Positions 35,668 to 46,900 of a stretch of DNA of 64,000 bases are shown one piece after another. Both the position numbers and the translations under genes were made by a program. The DNA comes from Vreelandella zhaodongensis (GTDB lineage Bacteria > Pseudomonadota > Gammaproteobacteria > Pseudomonadales > Halomonadaceae): NCBI RefSeq assembly GCF_013415115.1, contig NZ_JACCDD010000006.1, positions 248,001 through 312,000 of the forward strand, read 5' to 3'. Each line of letters begins with the position of its first letter. Positions within the stretch are counted from its first letter, which is position 1. The notes under the pieces are model-generated. The model was not told the origin of the DNA, did not search any database, and was given only the letters and a program-made list of their open reading frames with translations.

Positions 35668-37455
35668 ATGCTGCCAAAACGGTTTTTATCGCTCACAGGT
35701 CTGATGCTAGTGCCTCTGTATAGTTGGGGGTTTAGCTATGAGGCACCCTCTGTTACCCCTGAAGTGGGGTCTGGTTTCGAAGAGAAGCCCGGCTGGGCAG
35801 CTTCCTCGTTTGCAGTAGCGGCCGCTAATCCGTTGGCGACTGACGCAGGGTATCAGGTACTAAAAGCAGGCGGAAATGCCATTGATGCTGCGGTTGCCGT
35901 GCAGATGGTGCTGACATTAGTCGAACCGCAATCGAGTGGTATTGGCGGCGGTGCTTTCTTAATGCACTACGATGGTACTGATGTACAAGCCTATGATGGA
36001 CGTGAAACAGCGCCGCAGGCGGCGTCAGGTGAGTTGTTTATAGAAAATGGAGAACCACTCGCCTTTATGGATGCCGTAGCGAGTGGGTTATCGGTCGGTG
36101 TGCCGGGTACATTGCGTATGCTGGAAATGGTTCACGCAGAGCATGGCCAGCTTCCTTGGAAAGACCTGTTTACGCCTGCCATTACGCTCGCTGAACAAGG
36201 GTTTTCAGTGAGTCAGCGTCTCCATACTAGCTTAGCCAGCGAGACAGCGCTGCGTGAAGACGAGCTTGCCAGCGTTTTTTACTACGACGCCGAAGGGGAG
36301 CCGCTGGAAGTAGGGGCAACGCTCAAAAACCCAGCATTAGCGGCAATACTACAACGCATTGCCGATGAGGGGAGTATCGCGTTATATGAGGGTGACATCG
36401 CGCAAAATTTTGTCGACCGTGTGCAGTCTCACCCAGTGCGCCCAGGTGAATTATCGCTTAATGACTTGAGTGATTACGAAGCGCTTGAGCGTGAACCATT
36501 GTGTACGCCTTGGCAGCAGTGGGAAGTTTGCGGCTTTCCACCGCCGTCATCTGGTCACCTAACCGTGATGCAAATTTTAGGAATCCTGGATCAGCAACCA
36601 TTACTTGAGGCTCCCTTGGATAACGGTGTGACCAGTAGCGGTTGGTTACATCAATTTTTGGAAGCCTCTCGTCTTGCCTTCGCCGACCGAGGTCGCTATA
36701 TCGGTGACCCGGACTTTGTTGAGGCCCCCGGCGGGGATTGGCAACTAATGCTGGCCCCTGACTACTTAGCGAGTCGCAGTGCATTAATTGGCGAAGAAAG
36801 CATGGGGAGCGGCGCAAAGCCGGGGAATCCTGGTGAGCTCTCTGTTAGTTTTGCGAGTCAACCCGAGCAGCCCGAGTACGGCACAAGCCACATCAGTATT
36901 GTGGATGCGGATGGCAATGCGATTGCAATGACCACGACCATTGAGCAAGCCTTTGGCTCGCGCATGTTAGCCGATGGTGGAACAGGATTGGCTGGCGGCT
37001 ATTTGCTAAATAACGAGTTAACGGATTTCTCGTTTGTTCCCGAAATTGACGGCGAATTGGTGGCCAACCGAGTTGAGCCTGGCAAGCGCCCTCGTTCAAG
37101 TATGAGTCCCACCTTGGTATTTGATCAGGAGAGTGGTGAGTTAGTAGCTAGCCTAGGCTCTCCCGGTGGCGCAGCCATTATTCACTACACTGCCCGCACG
37201 CTACAGGCGATGCGCGATTGGGGATTAGATGCTCAGGAGGCGTTAAACTTACCGCATGCGATTACCCTCGGGGGGGATGTGTTTGTTGAAGAAGGGCGCT
37301 TCCCCGACGACATCATTGAGGCTCTCCGAGAGCGTGGGCATACGGTCAGCGAACGCGAGCTGACCAGTGGTCTACAGACCATCATGCGTCTGGAAGACGG
37401 TAGCCTGTTTGGCGGCGCAGACCCACGCCGTGAAGGCGTCGTAATGGGCGATTGA
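35668..37455 (+). CDS. ggt: Gamma-glutamyltransferase
   Basis: This periplasmic Ntn-hydrolase cleaves glutathione and gamma-glutamyl compounds. It has 595 residues with a signal peptide (MLPKRFLSLTGLMLVPLYSWGFS). The large-chain motifs GGNAIDAAVAVQMVLTLVEPQSSGIGGG and the substrate Arg in YDGRETAP are present. Autocleavage should occur before T406 in PEYGTSHIS, the nucleophile of the small subunit, followed by DGNAIAMTTTIEQAFGSRM and later SPGGAAI. TAGGAG lies near the ATG. It is convergent with the GDPD gene. Confidence 0.94.
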   Translation: MLPKRFLSLTGLMLVPLYSWGFSYEAPSVTPEVGSGFEEKPGWAASSFAVAAANPLATDAGYQVLKAGGNAIDAAVAVQMVLTLVEPQSSGIGGGAFLMHYDGTDVQAYDGRETAPQAASGELFIENGEPLAFMDAVASGLSVGVPGTLRMLEMVHAEHGQLPWKDLFTPAITLAEQGFSVSQRLHTSLASETALREDELASVFYYDAEGEPLEVGATLKNPALAAILQRIADEGSIALYEGDIAQNFVDRVQSHPVRPGELSLNDLSDYEALEREPLCTPWQQWEVCGFPPPSSGHLTVMQILGILDQQPLLEAPLDNGVTSSGWLHQFLEASRLAFADRGRYIGDPDFVEAPGGDWQLMLAPDYLASRSALIGEESMGSGAKPGNPGELSVSFASQPEQPEYGTSHISIVDADGNAIAMTTTIEQAFGSRMLADGGTGLAGGYLLNNELTDFSFVPEIDGELVANRVEPGKRPRSSMSPTLVFDQESGELVASLGSPGGAAIIHYTARTLQAMRDWGLDAQEALNLPHAITLGGDVFVEEGRFPDDIIEALRERGHTVSERELTSGLQTIMRLEDGSLFGGADPRREGVVMGD

Positions 37456-37465
37456 GTTGACAATG

Positions 37466-37507
37466 ACTGGTTGCGCGTCCAGGAAAGCGATTATTGGCGC
37501 AACCAGT
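37466..37507. repeat. 11-bp inverted repeat at the ggt/GDPD junction
   Basis: ACTGGTTGCGC (37466–37476) and GCGCAACCAGT (37497–37507) are perfect complements with a 20-base loop. The right arm is inside the last codons of the GDPD gene. It has no T run; it may end or stabilise the convergent transcripts. Confidence 0.5.
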
Positions 37508-39383
37508 TACGCAACTTCACCAGCATTAGGCCGCCGTCGCTCAGCGTACGGCGGTCTTCGATTAATTCTCTAAGGCGGTCTGGATAGTCGGTGATAATAG
37601 CGTCAACGCCGAGGTCGATCAGTGTCGACATGCGCGCGCGGTCGTTGACGGTCCAGGCATGTATTTCGTAGCCATAAAGCGCTGCTAAAGTGATTTCCTG
37701 ACGGTTAATGCGATTATGGCGAAGGCCCAGTGCGTCAAATTGGCGACGATCTAACGTGCCAGGAAGAATCAGTTGCGCCAGTAACGTGACGCGCAGTTCG
37801 GGGGCTTGCTGTTTTAGGTGTGTGACGATGCTAGGCGACATCGTAGCAACGCGCATTTCCAGCAGTGTATTGGGAAAGCCGCAGTGTGCGTTAGCTTGTA
37901 AGGGATTGCTCTGAGTTGCCCAACAGCGATAACGGCTATCTGTTTCCGCAGCCAATACAGCCAGCACTGCATTAGCTAATGTTTGCTCTTCTCCTGGCAA
38001 TGGTTTCATATCAATCATTAAGGAAGCGCGCCCACGCACTGTTTTCAAGGCATCATCTAAGCCTGCAATTCTCTCGTTTTGGAACGCGTCTCCAAACCAA
38101 CTACCCACATCAAATTCGCTTAATTCCTCTCGAGTTAAGTCGCCAAACTCACGCCGGTCACCGGTCAGGCGCGCCAAGCTGCGGTCATGATAAAGCATTA
38201 CGTGACCATCAGCGCTAAGGCGAACATCTAACTCAACGGCATCGGCGCCATCCCTTATTGCCTGCTTGGTGGCGGCTAGTGTGTTCTCTGGAGCGACCAT
38301 GGAACTGCCTCGATGAGCAATAACCTTTACGTTTTCGCGGATTTCAAAGCTGTTGAGTATCCACCAGGCTTGTAGCCCTGCAAGCAGTAGTACGCTCAAC
38401 TCAATAGCCCATGCAAGTCGGCCTGGGTGTGCATCGTTTGAGCGAGGTAGAGGGCGTGTTTCCCGGTGAGCAAGTTGCAGGTATAGGCAAGCAGAGAGTA
38501 GGGCGTTGGTAGCAATCCCCAAAAACGTAATGGTGAGTGTCACTAATACGTAGCCAGTTAAATAGGCAAGCATCGCTGGAATCAAAACAGCATTGTGTTC
38601 GGGCAGCCACCATAAGAGGGGGGTCACAATGCTGTCGAAGAGCCATGTCGCCATGATAGGTAGGCTAATGATAACCAACAGTAGTGCCAGGACGGCTACG
38701 CCAATGGAGCGGTGCCACCCCTTGGTCAAACGAACGCTGTGTTTGAGTGCTTGATAAGGGCTGCAGTTATCGAGCGCAACGAGCGGAAGTGCTAATAGCC
38801 AGCGTAAATAAAGCCATGCAGCCAAACTTATCCAGAGTAACACCAGCGGCAGCGCACATGCGATGAAGTACCAAAGAGCGGTAGGGCGGACCCGCTGCAA
38901 ATAGTAAGGATCCAGTCCGCTTAGCCATACATCATATAGCCATGACAGCCCCATCATAAATGGTGCTAAGAGCAGTAAGTGAGAACCAACTTGAAGAACC
39001 ACTAGCCAAGCGAGTGCGGGCAGGCGAAGTGTGCTAAGCCAGAGTGCTTCGAAGGCTAGCTGGTAGTGATTATCTTTGGGTCTAACGGCGACCAGCAGCA
39101 TGCCTGCCTGTTGCCAATAGATGAGCAGGAAGGTAAATCCAAGGCTCACCAGCATCACCCCTAAGCCTAGCGGGCTAAACAGCAACGCAATTAATGCGTC
39201 ATTGGTGACTACCGTACGGTTTAACTGTGCCAGCAATGTCCGAGACACCCAGGCGATCATTGGCACTAGCAGTGCGGACGCTAACAATGTGAAAAGCAGG
39301 TGGTAGGCAACAAGAGGGCGAAGATGATCTCGAAGGGTACGAAGTAGGGCGTAACCTAATTGATTCAACGGCTGCATGGGCAA
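37491..39383 (-). CDS. Membrane-integrated glycerophosphodiester phosphodiesterase
   Basis: The 630-residue protein has an N-terminal membrane domain of about eight helices (22–345, GPDPase_memb type) and a C-terminal GDPD TIM barrel (about 352–610). The catalytic motif is VIAHRGSSMVAPENTLAA, with H357, R358 and E366, N367. It continues AVELDVRLSADGHVMLYHDRSLARLTG, which supplies metal ligands and the second catalytic His. Such fusions are thought to hydrolyse lipid- or glycerophosphodiester substrates at the membrane; the physiological substrate is unknown. No neighbouring gene clarifies it. Confidence 0.9.
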   Translation of the reverse strand: MPMQPLNQLGYALLRTLRDHLRPLVAYHLLFTLLASALLVPMIAWVSRTLLAQLNRTVVTNDALIALLFSPLGLGVMLVSLGFTFLLIYWQQAGMLLVAVRPKDNHYQLAFEALWLSTLRLPALAWLVVLQVGSHLLLLAPFMMGLSWLYDVWLSGLDPYYLQRVRPTALWYFIACALPLVLLWISLAAWLYLRWLLALPLVALDNCSPYQALKHSVRLTKGWHRSIGVAVLALLLVIISLPIMATWLFDSIVTPLLWWLPEHNAVLIPAMLAYLTGYVLVTLTITFLGIATNALLSACLYLQLAHRETRPLPRSNDAHPGRLAWAIELSVLLLAGLQAWWILNSFEIRENVKVIAHRGSSMVAPENTLAATKQAIRDGADAVELDVRLSADGHVMLYHDRSLARLTGDRREFGDLTREELSEFDVGSWFGDAFQNERIAGLDDALKTVRGRASLMIDMKPLPGEEQTLANAVLAVLAAETDSRYRCWATQSNPLQANAHCGFPNTLLEMRVATMSPSIVTHLKQQAPELRVTLLAQLILPGTLDRRQFDALGLRHNRINRQEITLAALYGYEIHAWTVNDRARMSTLIDLGVDAIITDYPDRLRELIEDRRTLSDGGLMLVKLRNWLRQ

Positions 39384-39446
39384 ACATAGGTCAGGGTGTG
39401 CCTACCAGGGTCGCACTAACCGCCGCGCCTGGCAAGCACAGGCCTT

Positions 39447-39941
39447 TTAAGGAAGCTCAAGCGCTTCATTGGCGATAATAATGCCGTTGTTATCCGCGTA
39501 GAGCCATTGACCAACCTCTAGCGTGGTGCCAGCGATGGTGACTGGAATGTCACGCTGTCCTTCGCCGCGTTTGTCGCTTTTTCTTGGATGGCTGCCAAGC
39601 GCCTGAACGCCTAGTGGTAGCGTGGCGAGAATATCTACGTCTCGCACGCAGCCATATATCACAATACCAGCCCAGCCGTTTTTAACGGCTTGTTCGGCGA
39701 GCATATCTCCCAGCATTGCACAGCGATATGATCCACCAGCATCGACGACCAGCACGGCGCCATTACCGTCTTCAGCTACGGCTTGCTTCACCAACGAGTT
39801 GTCTTCGAAACACTTAACCGTGCGAATGGGGCCATGGAAGTCATCGACACCACCATAATTGGCAAACATTGGCTCTAAAACAGCCACCCCAGGGTTAGCG
39901 TCACATAAGTCTGGGGTAACAACAGGTCGCGAGGTTGTCAT
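39447..39941 (-). CDS. rraA: RraA-family protein (RNase E regulator / HMG-aldolase fold)
   Basis: The 164-residue protein shows the RraA core: [81 protein letters not shown]. RraA in E. coli binds RNase E and inhibits mRNA decay. Close relatives are 4-hydroxy-4-methyl-2-oxoglutarate or oxaloacetate aldolases with the G-x-x-R-D motif, which is present here (GCVRD), so an enzymatic role cannot be excluded. It lies downstream of acnB, beyond a terminator. Confidence 0.9.
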   Translation of the reverse strand: MTTSRPVVTPDLCDANPGVAVLEPMFANYGGVDDFHGPIRTVKCFEDNSLVKQAVAEDGNGAVLVVDAGGSYRCAMLGDMLAEQAVKNGWAGIVIYGCVRDVDILATLPLGVQALGSHPRKSDKRGEGQRDIPVTIAGTTLEVGQWLYADNNGIIIANEALELP

Positions 39942-40001
39942 TGAAATACTCCTGATGAAATCATTGCAGCCATATGATGCTAGTTAACTTAGTTACCTTG
40001 T

Positions 40002-40035
40002 AAAAACGCCCCAGCCTGCAAGCAGGGTGGGGCGT
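40002..40035 (-). terminator. Rho-independent terminator of acnB
   Basis: On the minus strand AACGCCCC-ACCCTGC pairs with GCAGGC-TGGGGCGTT, with one mismatch, followed by a T run. It lies 85 bases past the acnB stop. Confidence 0.8.
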
Positions 40036-40119
40036 TCGGTCATCGACTCAAAGGAGGGCGATTTTTACCCCCCTCTGTGATGGTGCGAGCATCGGCGATG
40101 GGTCGGTGCTGCAAGAACG

Positions 40120-42723
40120 TTAAGCTTCTTGAGCAACCGGAATCACGTTCGAGGCGATTTTCTGATACTCCTCGATTTCGTGGAAGTTCATGTAACGATA
40201 GATCTCACCAGCAAGGGCGTCAAACTCACCCATGTAGCGCTGGTATTCTTCTACCGTTGGCAGTCGACCTTCCACGGCAGCAACGGCTGCAAGTTCCGCT
40301 GAAGCGAGGTAAACATTAGCACCATCGCCTAAGCGGTTAGGGAAGTTACGTGTAGACGTAGACACAACGGTACTTTTTGCCGCAACGCGCGCCTGGTTAC
40401 CCATACACAATGAACATCCCGGCATTTCCATGCGGGCACCTGCACGACCATAGATGCCGTAGTAGCCTTCTTGTGTGAGCTGGTGCTGATCCATCTTGGT
40501 CGGCGGAGCCAGCCAGAGGCGTGTTTTAAGGCTACCCGCAGGCTGTTTTTCCAGCAATTTACCCGCCGCACGGAAGTGGCCGATGTTGGTCATGCACGAA
40601 CCGATAAACACTTCATCGATCTTTTCGCCAGCAACATCAGACAGCAAACGAGCGTCATCAGGGTCATTCGGAGCACATAGAACCGGCTCTTTGATTTCGC
40701 TGAGATCGATTTCAATGACTTCGGCATATTCAGCGTCTTTATCAGCACGCATCAGGCTTGGGTTTGCCAGCCATGCTTCCATGCCTTCGATACGGCGGCT
40801 GATAGTACGCTCGTCGCCGTAACCGTTAGCAATCATCCACTTCAGCAGTGTGATGTTGGATTTCAAGTACTCAGCAACGCTCTCTTCAGAAAGCGTAATC
40901 GTACAGCCAGCTGCACTGCGCTCGGCAGATGCATCGGAAAGCTCGAAGGCTTGCTCGACGGTCAAATCTTCCAGACCTTCAATTTCTAGTACGCGGCCAG
41001 AGAAGGCATTTTTCTTACCGGATTTCTCGACGGTTAACAAGCCTTCCTTGATAGCGTATAGCGGAATAGCGTGGACTAGGTCGCGAAGGGTCACGCCCGG
41101 CTGGCGCTTGCCTTTGAAGCGAACGAGCACGGATTCCGGCATATCTAGCGGCATAACGCCAGTAGCTGCGGCAAAGGCTACCAAGCCGGAGCCTGCTGGG
41201 AAGGAAATGCCGAGCGGGAAGCGGGTGTGGGAGTCGCCACCGGTGCCGACCGTATCGGGCAGCAGCATACGGTTCAGCCAGCTGTGGATGATGCCGTCGC
41301 CAGGACGCAGAGAGACGCCGCCGCGGTTCATAATAAAGTCTGGCAACGTGTGGTGCGTGTCCACATCAACAGGCTTCGGGTAAGCAGCTGTGTGGCAGAA
41401 AGACTGCATAACTAAGTCTGCTTGGAAGCCCAGGCAAGCGAGGTCTTTCAGCTCGTCACGAGTCATCGGGCCAGTCGTGTCCTGAGAACCGACAGTCGTC
41501 ATCTTCGGTTCACAATACATGCTAGGACGAACGCCTTCTAATCCACAGGCTTTGCCGACCATTTTCTGAGCCAGGGTAAAGCCTTTGCCAGTATCGGCAG
41601 GCTGATCAGGCAGGCGGAAAACGTCAGACTGCTCAAGACCCAAGGACTCGCGCGCTTTGCCAGTCAGGCCGCGGCCGATGATAAGCGGAATACGGCCACC
41701 TGCGCGTACCTCATCCAGAATCAGCTGGGTTTTCAGCTCGAAGGTGGAGAGCACTTCATCGGTACCGTGCTTACATACTTTGCCTTCATACGGGTAGACG
41801 TCGATCACGTCGCCCATTGCTAAGTTGGCTACGTCCATTTCAATAGGCAGCGCGCCCGAATCTTCCATCGTGTTAAAGAAGATTGGAGCAATTTTGCTGC
41901 CAAAGCAGAAGCCGCCCGCACGCTTGTTGGGTACGTAGGGCATGTCATCGCCGAAGAACCACAGTACAGAGTTCGTGGCAGACTTGCGTGAAGAGCCGGT
42001 ACCTACTACATCGCCCACGTAGGCAACTGGGAAGCCTTTCGCTTTAACGTCTTCAATTTGTTTCAGCGGGCCCGTCGTGCCGGGTACTTCTGGCTCAATC
42101 CCTTCGCGCTCATTTTTGAGCATGGCATTAGCATGTAGCGGGATATCTGGGCGCGACCAGGCGTCAGGCGCAGGAGAAAGGTCATCAGTGTTAGTTTCAC
42201 CCGGAACCTTGAAGACCGTCAGGGTGATTTTTTCTTCTAGCGCAGGCTTGGAAAGGAACCACTCTGCGTCTGCCCAGGATTGAATAACGTCTTTAGCGAC
42301 GGCATTGCCTTTTTTCGCGCGCTCTTCAACATCATGGAAGGCGTCGAACATCAGCAGGGTATGTTTAAGTTGCTCGCCTGCTTCGCGGGCAAGTTCTTCG
42401 TTATCCAGCAGCTCTACCATAGAGACGATGTTGTAACCGCCTTGCATGGTACCGAGCAGCTTAACAGCGTGAATTTTATCAATCAGCGGAGAGGAGGCTT
42501 CCCCTTTAGCAATAGCAGTCAAGAAACCTGCCTTCACATAAGCGGCTTCGTCAACGCCAGGGGGAACTCGGTTGGTGATCAGGTCAAGAACAAACTCCTC
42601 TTCACCCGCCGGCGGGGTTTTCAGCAGCTCGATCACAGCAGCGACTTGCTCGGCGTTTAGGGGTTTGGGCGGTACGCCCTCTGCAGCGCGTTCCTCGACA
42701 TGTTGGCGGTAAGCTTCAAGCAC
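40120..42723 (-). CDS. acnB: Aconitate hydratase B
   Basis: It isomerises citrate to isocitrate with a [4Fe-4S] cluster in the TCA cycle. The 867 residues begin [22 protein letters not shown], almost as in E. coli AcnB, with the AcnB-specific N-terminal HEAT-like domain. Cluster cysteines are in [16 protein letters not shown] and [14 protein letters not shown]. The substrate loop [13 protein letters not shown] is intact. The start is GTG after GAGAGGG. In E. coli AcnB also binds mRNA when it loses its cluster. Confidence 0.97.
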   Translation of the reverse strand: MLEAYRQHVEERAAEGVPPKPLNAEQVAAVIELLKTPPAGEEEFVLDLITNRVPPGVDEAAYVKAGFLTAIAKGEASSPLIDKIHAVKLLGTMQGGYNIVSMVELLDNEELAREAGEQLKHTLLMFDAFHDVEERAKKGNAVAKDVIQSWADAEWFLSKPALEEKITLTVFKVPGETNTDDLSPAPDAWSRPDIPLHANAMLKNEREGIEPEVPGTTGPLKQIEDVKAKGFPVAYVGDVVGTGSSRKSATNSVLWFFGDDMPYVPNKRAGGFCFGSKIAPIFFNTMEDSGALPIEMDVANLAMGDVIDVYPYEGKVCKHGTDEVLSTFELKTQLILDEVRAGGRIPLIIGRGLTGKARESLGLEQSDVFRLPDQPADTGKGFTLAQKMVGKACGLEGVRPSMYCEPKMTTVGSQDTTGPMTRDELKDLACLGFQADLVMQSFCHTAAYPKPVDVDTHHTLPDFIMNRGGVSLRPGDGIIHSWLNRMLLPDTVGTGGDSHTRFPLGISFPAGSGLVAFAAATGVMPLDMPESVLVRFKGKRQPGVTLRDLVHAIPLYAIKEGLLTVEKSGKKNAFSGRVLEIEGLEDLTVEQAFELSDASAERSAAGCTITLSEESVAEYLKSNITLLKWMIANGYGDERTISRRIEGMEAWLANPSLMRADKDAEYAEVIEIDLSEIKEPVLCAPNDPDDARLLSDVAGEKIDEVFIGSCMTNIGHFRAAGKLLEKQPAGSLKTRLWLAPPTKMDQHQLTQEGYYGIYGRAGARMEMPGCSLCMGNQARVAAKSTVVSTSTRNFPNRLGDGANVYLASAELAAVAAVEGRLPTVEEYQRYMGEFDALAGEIYRYMNFHEIEEYQKIASNVIPVAQEA

Positions 42724-42835
42724 GTTGGGGCCCTCTCATCTTCTTAATGGTGGCGAACGCATACCCACACGGTATTGAGTATGTGCCCGTACACGTGACA
42801 TACGCTTGACAAACAGCGTCTGGTGGATGAGCTGG

Positions 42836-42864
42836 ATTCTACGGGAAACTGTCGACAATGTTAA
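42836..42864 (-). promoter_or_regulatory. Candidate acnB promoter
   Basis: On the minus strand TTAACA (42859–42864), 17 bases, TAGAAT (42836–42841). The transcript would have a leader of about 105 bases. Confidence 0.45.
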
Positions 42865-43250
42865 GACGACAAGCCCCAGTGGGCGTTGTACTTTATGTTG
42901 AGGTCATGGTTTAGAGTTTCTCGAAAACGCATTTTTTTCTTAATAGGCACAAAAATTGGAAGATTTTTACCAAACAGGTGTAATAACGAGTGAGTGTAGG
43001 TGTGATTATGATGATGCCGCGTTACCATACTGTTCACTGATAGAGTCGTATCTTTTGCTAGTGCGGCAGCTAGGCTTGCAGGCGTATGTATTGAAGTGTG
43101 GAGCTTCAATATAAGCGTATCTTTATATTAGTAATGTGCTATACAAAAGGGTAGGTATGGCTTTATATGGTTTGCGGCAATGATAGGGAACAAGCGCCAA
43201 AGGCGTTTATATGTTGTACAATAGTGAGATAAGTGCTTGGTCATGGTGTT
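42865..43250. other. AT-rich intergenic stretch between acnB and miaE
   Basis: About 390 bases without a convincing gene. An 82-codon minus-strand frame (42861–43109) has no recognisable domain or ribosome site and is rich in His/Asn/Thr. A TACAAT just before miaE could be a -10 element, but no good -35 was seen. No repeat or RNA gene was recognised. Confidence 0.5.
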
Positions 43251-43907
43251 ATGTTAATACAATTAAACGTTTTGCAGTACGCAAGTCATTCGCTGCAAGC
43301 AGATGATTTGCTTCCGGAAAGTATTCATCAGTTTCTTGCTTGCCCAACGCCTGATGCATGGCTGCAATGGGCATTAGCGAATCCTGAGACGCTTCTTATC
43401 GATCACGCCCAGTGTGAAAAAAAGGCAGCATCCACAGCGATGAGCTTGCTCTATCGTTACGTTGACCAGCCGCTATTACTGAGCAAAATGTCGCAGCTCG
43501 CAAGAGAAGAGCTGCTGCACTTTGAACAGGTAGTGGGGTTGATGGAAAAACGAGGCGTGTCCTACCTGCATCTTACTGCCTCGCGCTATGCCGAAGGGCT
43601 TCGCAAGCATATGCGTAGTAATGATCCTGAGCGATTAATCGATGTATTGATTATCGGTGCGCTCATAGAGGCACGCAGCTGTGAACGATTTGCGCGATTA
43701 ATACCCTATCTAGATGAGGAGCTTGCCAAATTTTACCGTACCTTAGTGAAGTCCGAAGGTCGTCACTTTGAGGACTATCTGCTGCTTGCAAGACAGCAAA
43801 CAGTGAAGTCGATTGATGACAGAATCGCCTTCTTTGTGGCGCGTGAAGCGGAGCTGATTACTTCGCCAGATACGGCTTTTCGTTTTCATAGCGGCGTGCC
43901 GGCTTAA
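43251..43907 (+). CDS. miaE: tRNA-(ms2io6A37) hydroxylase
   Basis: This diiron monooxygenase hydroxylates the isopentenyl side chain of ms2i6A37 in tRNA. The 218 residues carry iron-ligand motifs LAREELLHFEQVVGLMEKRG, LIIGALIEARSCERF and VKSEGRHFEDYLLLAR, typical of the family. The start is uncertain: GTG at 43233 is in frame, but the ATG at 43251 gives the usual N-terminus; neither has a strong ribosome site. It is followed after 30 bases by the large SARP-type regulator in the same direction. Confidence 0.9.
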   Translation: MLIQLNVLQYASHSLQADDLLPESIHQFLACPTPDAWLQWALANPETLLIDHAQCEKKAASTAMSLLYRYVDQPLLLSKMSQLAREELLHFEQVVGLMEKRGVSYLHLTASRYAEGLRKHMRSNDPERLIDVLIIGALIEARSCERFARLIPYLDEELAKFYRTLVKSEGRHFEDYLLLARQQTVKSIDDRIAFFVAREAELITSPDTAFRFHSGVPA

Positions 43908-43937
43908 GCCGCCGTTAGTCAAGGCAGGATGTGTATC

Positions 43938-46900
43938 ATGCCCGATGCTCGTGAGACAGACCAACTGACCCTTTTTGGCCATTTCTCCTTAACACAAGGG
44001 GAAGATGTGCTGACGCACTTCAGTTACGACAAAGTGAAAGCCCTGCTGGTGTATTTGCTTTTGCACCGCCAGCCGGTAAACCGAGCCTCACTCGCAGAGT
44101 TGCTGTGGCCAGATCAGGGGCTGTCATCGGGCAGGACGAATTTGCGTCATGCGCTGCACTGTCTTCGCCAGTCCATGGGGGATAATGCGGAACAGGTACT
44201 AAACGTATCCCGTCAGACAATCGCCTTTCAGTTGCCGCCTAACTGGCGGGTAGATTTGCATGAGTTGCAGCAGTTATTAGAGGGGCCGCGCGACTTAGCC
44301 AACCTTGAAGCCATTATGTCCTGTTATCAGGGCGATTTAATCGAAGAGCTTCAGCTTGCGAATTGCAGCGAATTCCAACGCTGGCTGGTTCAGGTGCGCA
44401 ATGAGTGGCGTCAGCGCGTTATTCGCTTTGCTGAACAGGTGCTGGATGCTCACACCGATGTGCCCGACACTATACTGGAAGGCCTTGTCAGCCGTTTCTC
44501 AGGCTATGGGCCGTTTCATGAGCGGTTGGTTCGTCAGTTGGCCGAGCAGAACCAAATGGCAGCGGCTCATGAGCAATACAATAGCTATTTACAGCTATTA
44601 GCCCTTTCTGGCCAGCAGCCGGAACCAAGCTTTCTTCAACTGGCTAATTACTGGTCAGATGGTCACCACGACCCACGGGCGATGAGCCCGCAAGGTGCAT
44701 TTTCTCGTGTGTTAGCGGCAGATAGTAAACCCCTGCGGGAAGATGAGATTGAGTTACGCCAACTATCTGTGATGGCGATTCGGCTGAGATTGCAAGGTGA
44801 CTGGCAAGATCGTGCTGCAACACGAAATTGTTTGGCGCTTCAACTAGAGCTTCTCCGCTGGCTGGAGCAACAGTGTCATCACTTAGGTGGTTTTTGGCTG
44901 CCTGGCGCAACGGGGGGGTTAGGGTTGGCCTGTTTTGGCACCCATGGCCCTGCTCATCAATTGGCAGAGTTGGTTGCGCTTTATGAACACTGTCGCCAAG
45001 CGTTGCCTCAAGAGTCACAACGGCACTGGACGGGAGAGGGGGCTCCGCCTAAGTTCGAGCTCGCCGCGGGCCTTAATAGTGGCAGAGTGGTTTATCTTCC
45101 TGAGCGTCAGTTAGCGGATCCGCTTGGCCAGGTCACACAGACATCGCTGGAACTGATGAGTGCGGCTGAGGGTAGTGAGCTGGTGATTTCTCAAGAAGCC
45201 AGCCAGCATATGCCGCCTGCCCTTGATTTGCAGCCTCGTCTAGTGTCCCGCTTGGTAGCAAGCGACGGGCGTGTTCGATTAAGGGCGCTTGTGCTGGGGC
45301 TAAATGAAGGCGGTCGGGACGCCTTGCCGCCAAGTCTGGTAGGTCGCGAAACCTCATTGCGCACCCTACGTGATGCCCTCGCCAGGGCTGGTATCGGTTT
45401 ACGTCAAAGTGTCTTGGTTCGCGGCGCGTCGGGTATGGGTAAGTCAGCGCTGATGGTAGGGTTTCGCCAGTTAGAGCTGAGTCGCGACGCGGCCATTTGC
45501 TGGCAGCCCACTACCCGTTTATCCGTTTTAGAGCCGTATGGTGTCGCGCGGACATTGCTTGCGTGGTACCTAGAGGCGACGCCAACCTGCGATACAGTTC
45601 GCCAGCTGCAAGAGACGCTCTCATCTGAGCCTTTGGATGATGAGCGTCAGCAACTGTTGGAAGAAGCATTAGGCGTGCGTGATGTGCAAGAAGTCGCTCA
45701 GCTAACGCAGAATGGTGAGGCTGTGGAGCTAGTGGTGCGCTTGCTGCATCGCTTAATTGATCATCAAGCAAGTGCTAAAACGCTTGTACTGATGATTGAT
45801 GATCTGCAGTGGCTAGACGAGCCTTCTTTTAAAGTGCTGGGAGGGCTACAAGCGCGTTTGCCTATCAATACAGCCTTTATGCTGGTGGCGAGTCATCATG
45901 GTCGGGAGCCGCTGCCTGTTAAACTTCATTGGGATCAGCAAATTAGCCTAGGGAAGCTTGATGCGTTGCAGTCTTCGCGTTTGCTCTCACAGCTATCTCG
46001 CCGTTACCGCATTCACCTCAGCCCGCGGCTTCGCAACCAGATCATTGAGCGTTGCGACGGTGTTCCTCTCTACATGCAAGAAATTTGCCGACGCCTGGAT
46101 ATGGATCGCCGGGAAGGTCGCAGTGTCCAGTTTGATGAATTGCCGAAAGGGTTGCTGGGGCTGCTGGCCAGTCGTATTGACCAGCTTGAAGGGGATCGTG
46201 AAATTGCCCACGTGGCGGCGGTACTAGGCAAACGTTTTCGCCTTGATTTCCTGCTGGAGAGCAGTGGTTGGGAAAAACCGCGGCTTACGCAGGCCATCGA
46301 GCATATGCGGCTGTTAGAGATTATTGAGCCGATTGATAAAGAAGGCGGTGAGCAAGAGTATCAATTTAGCCACCAATTGCTTCAAGAGGCGGCCTACCTC
46401 TCATGCCCAAGGGACGTGCGAGTTAAGCTGCATCAACAGGTGGTTACGTTAATTGAAGAGCGTTTCCCTGTATGGATTAGTCGACATCCCGGCGACTTCG
46501 CTACCCACTTGCGTCGAAGTGGCCACTACGCAAGGGGAGCCCGTTACTTTGAGCTGGCTGCCCGTGAAGCACTAAAGGTCAGTGCTAATCGCACGGCACT
46601 GCGAATGGCCGATTTTGGCCTTGCTAGCCTGCGTCATGTTGACCATCAAGTTGAACGAGAAGTCAGTCTACTAACCGTCAGAGGGCAGGCTGCATTTGCC
46701 CTCGAAGGACACGGCTCTCCCACTGCCCATGAGAGTTTTGTGCGCGCCAGAGAGCTGCTGCGCCAATCTGGCTGCGATACGCTTGATGACCCTGAAGATT
46801 TGGAACAAGTCTTCTTGGTTAAATGGGGGCTGTGGGTAGGGCGAAGCCAGCGCTATGCCCATGCAGATGCGTTTGCATTAGCCTCAACACTTGCAGATAT

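Noticed and set aside
40850..41383. 177-codon plus-strand open frame
   Set aside because: It is antisense to acnB, whose sequence is strongly conserved; no domain or ribosome site.
42861..43109. 82-codon minus-strand frame between acnB and miaE
   Set aside because: Low-complexity His/Asn/Thr-rich translation, no recognisable domain, no ribosome site, AT-rich intergenic context.
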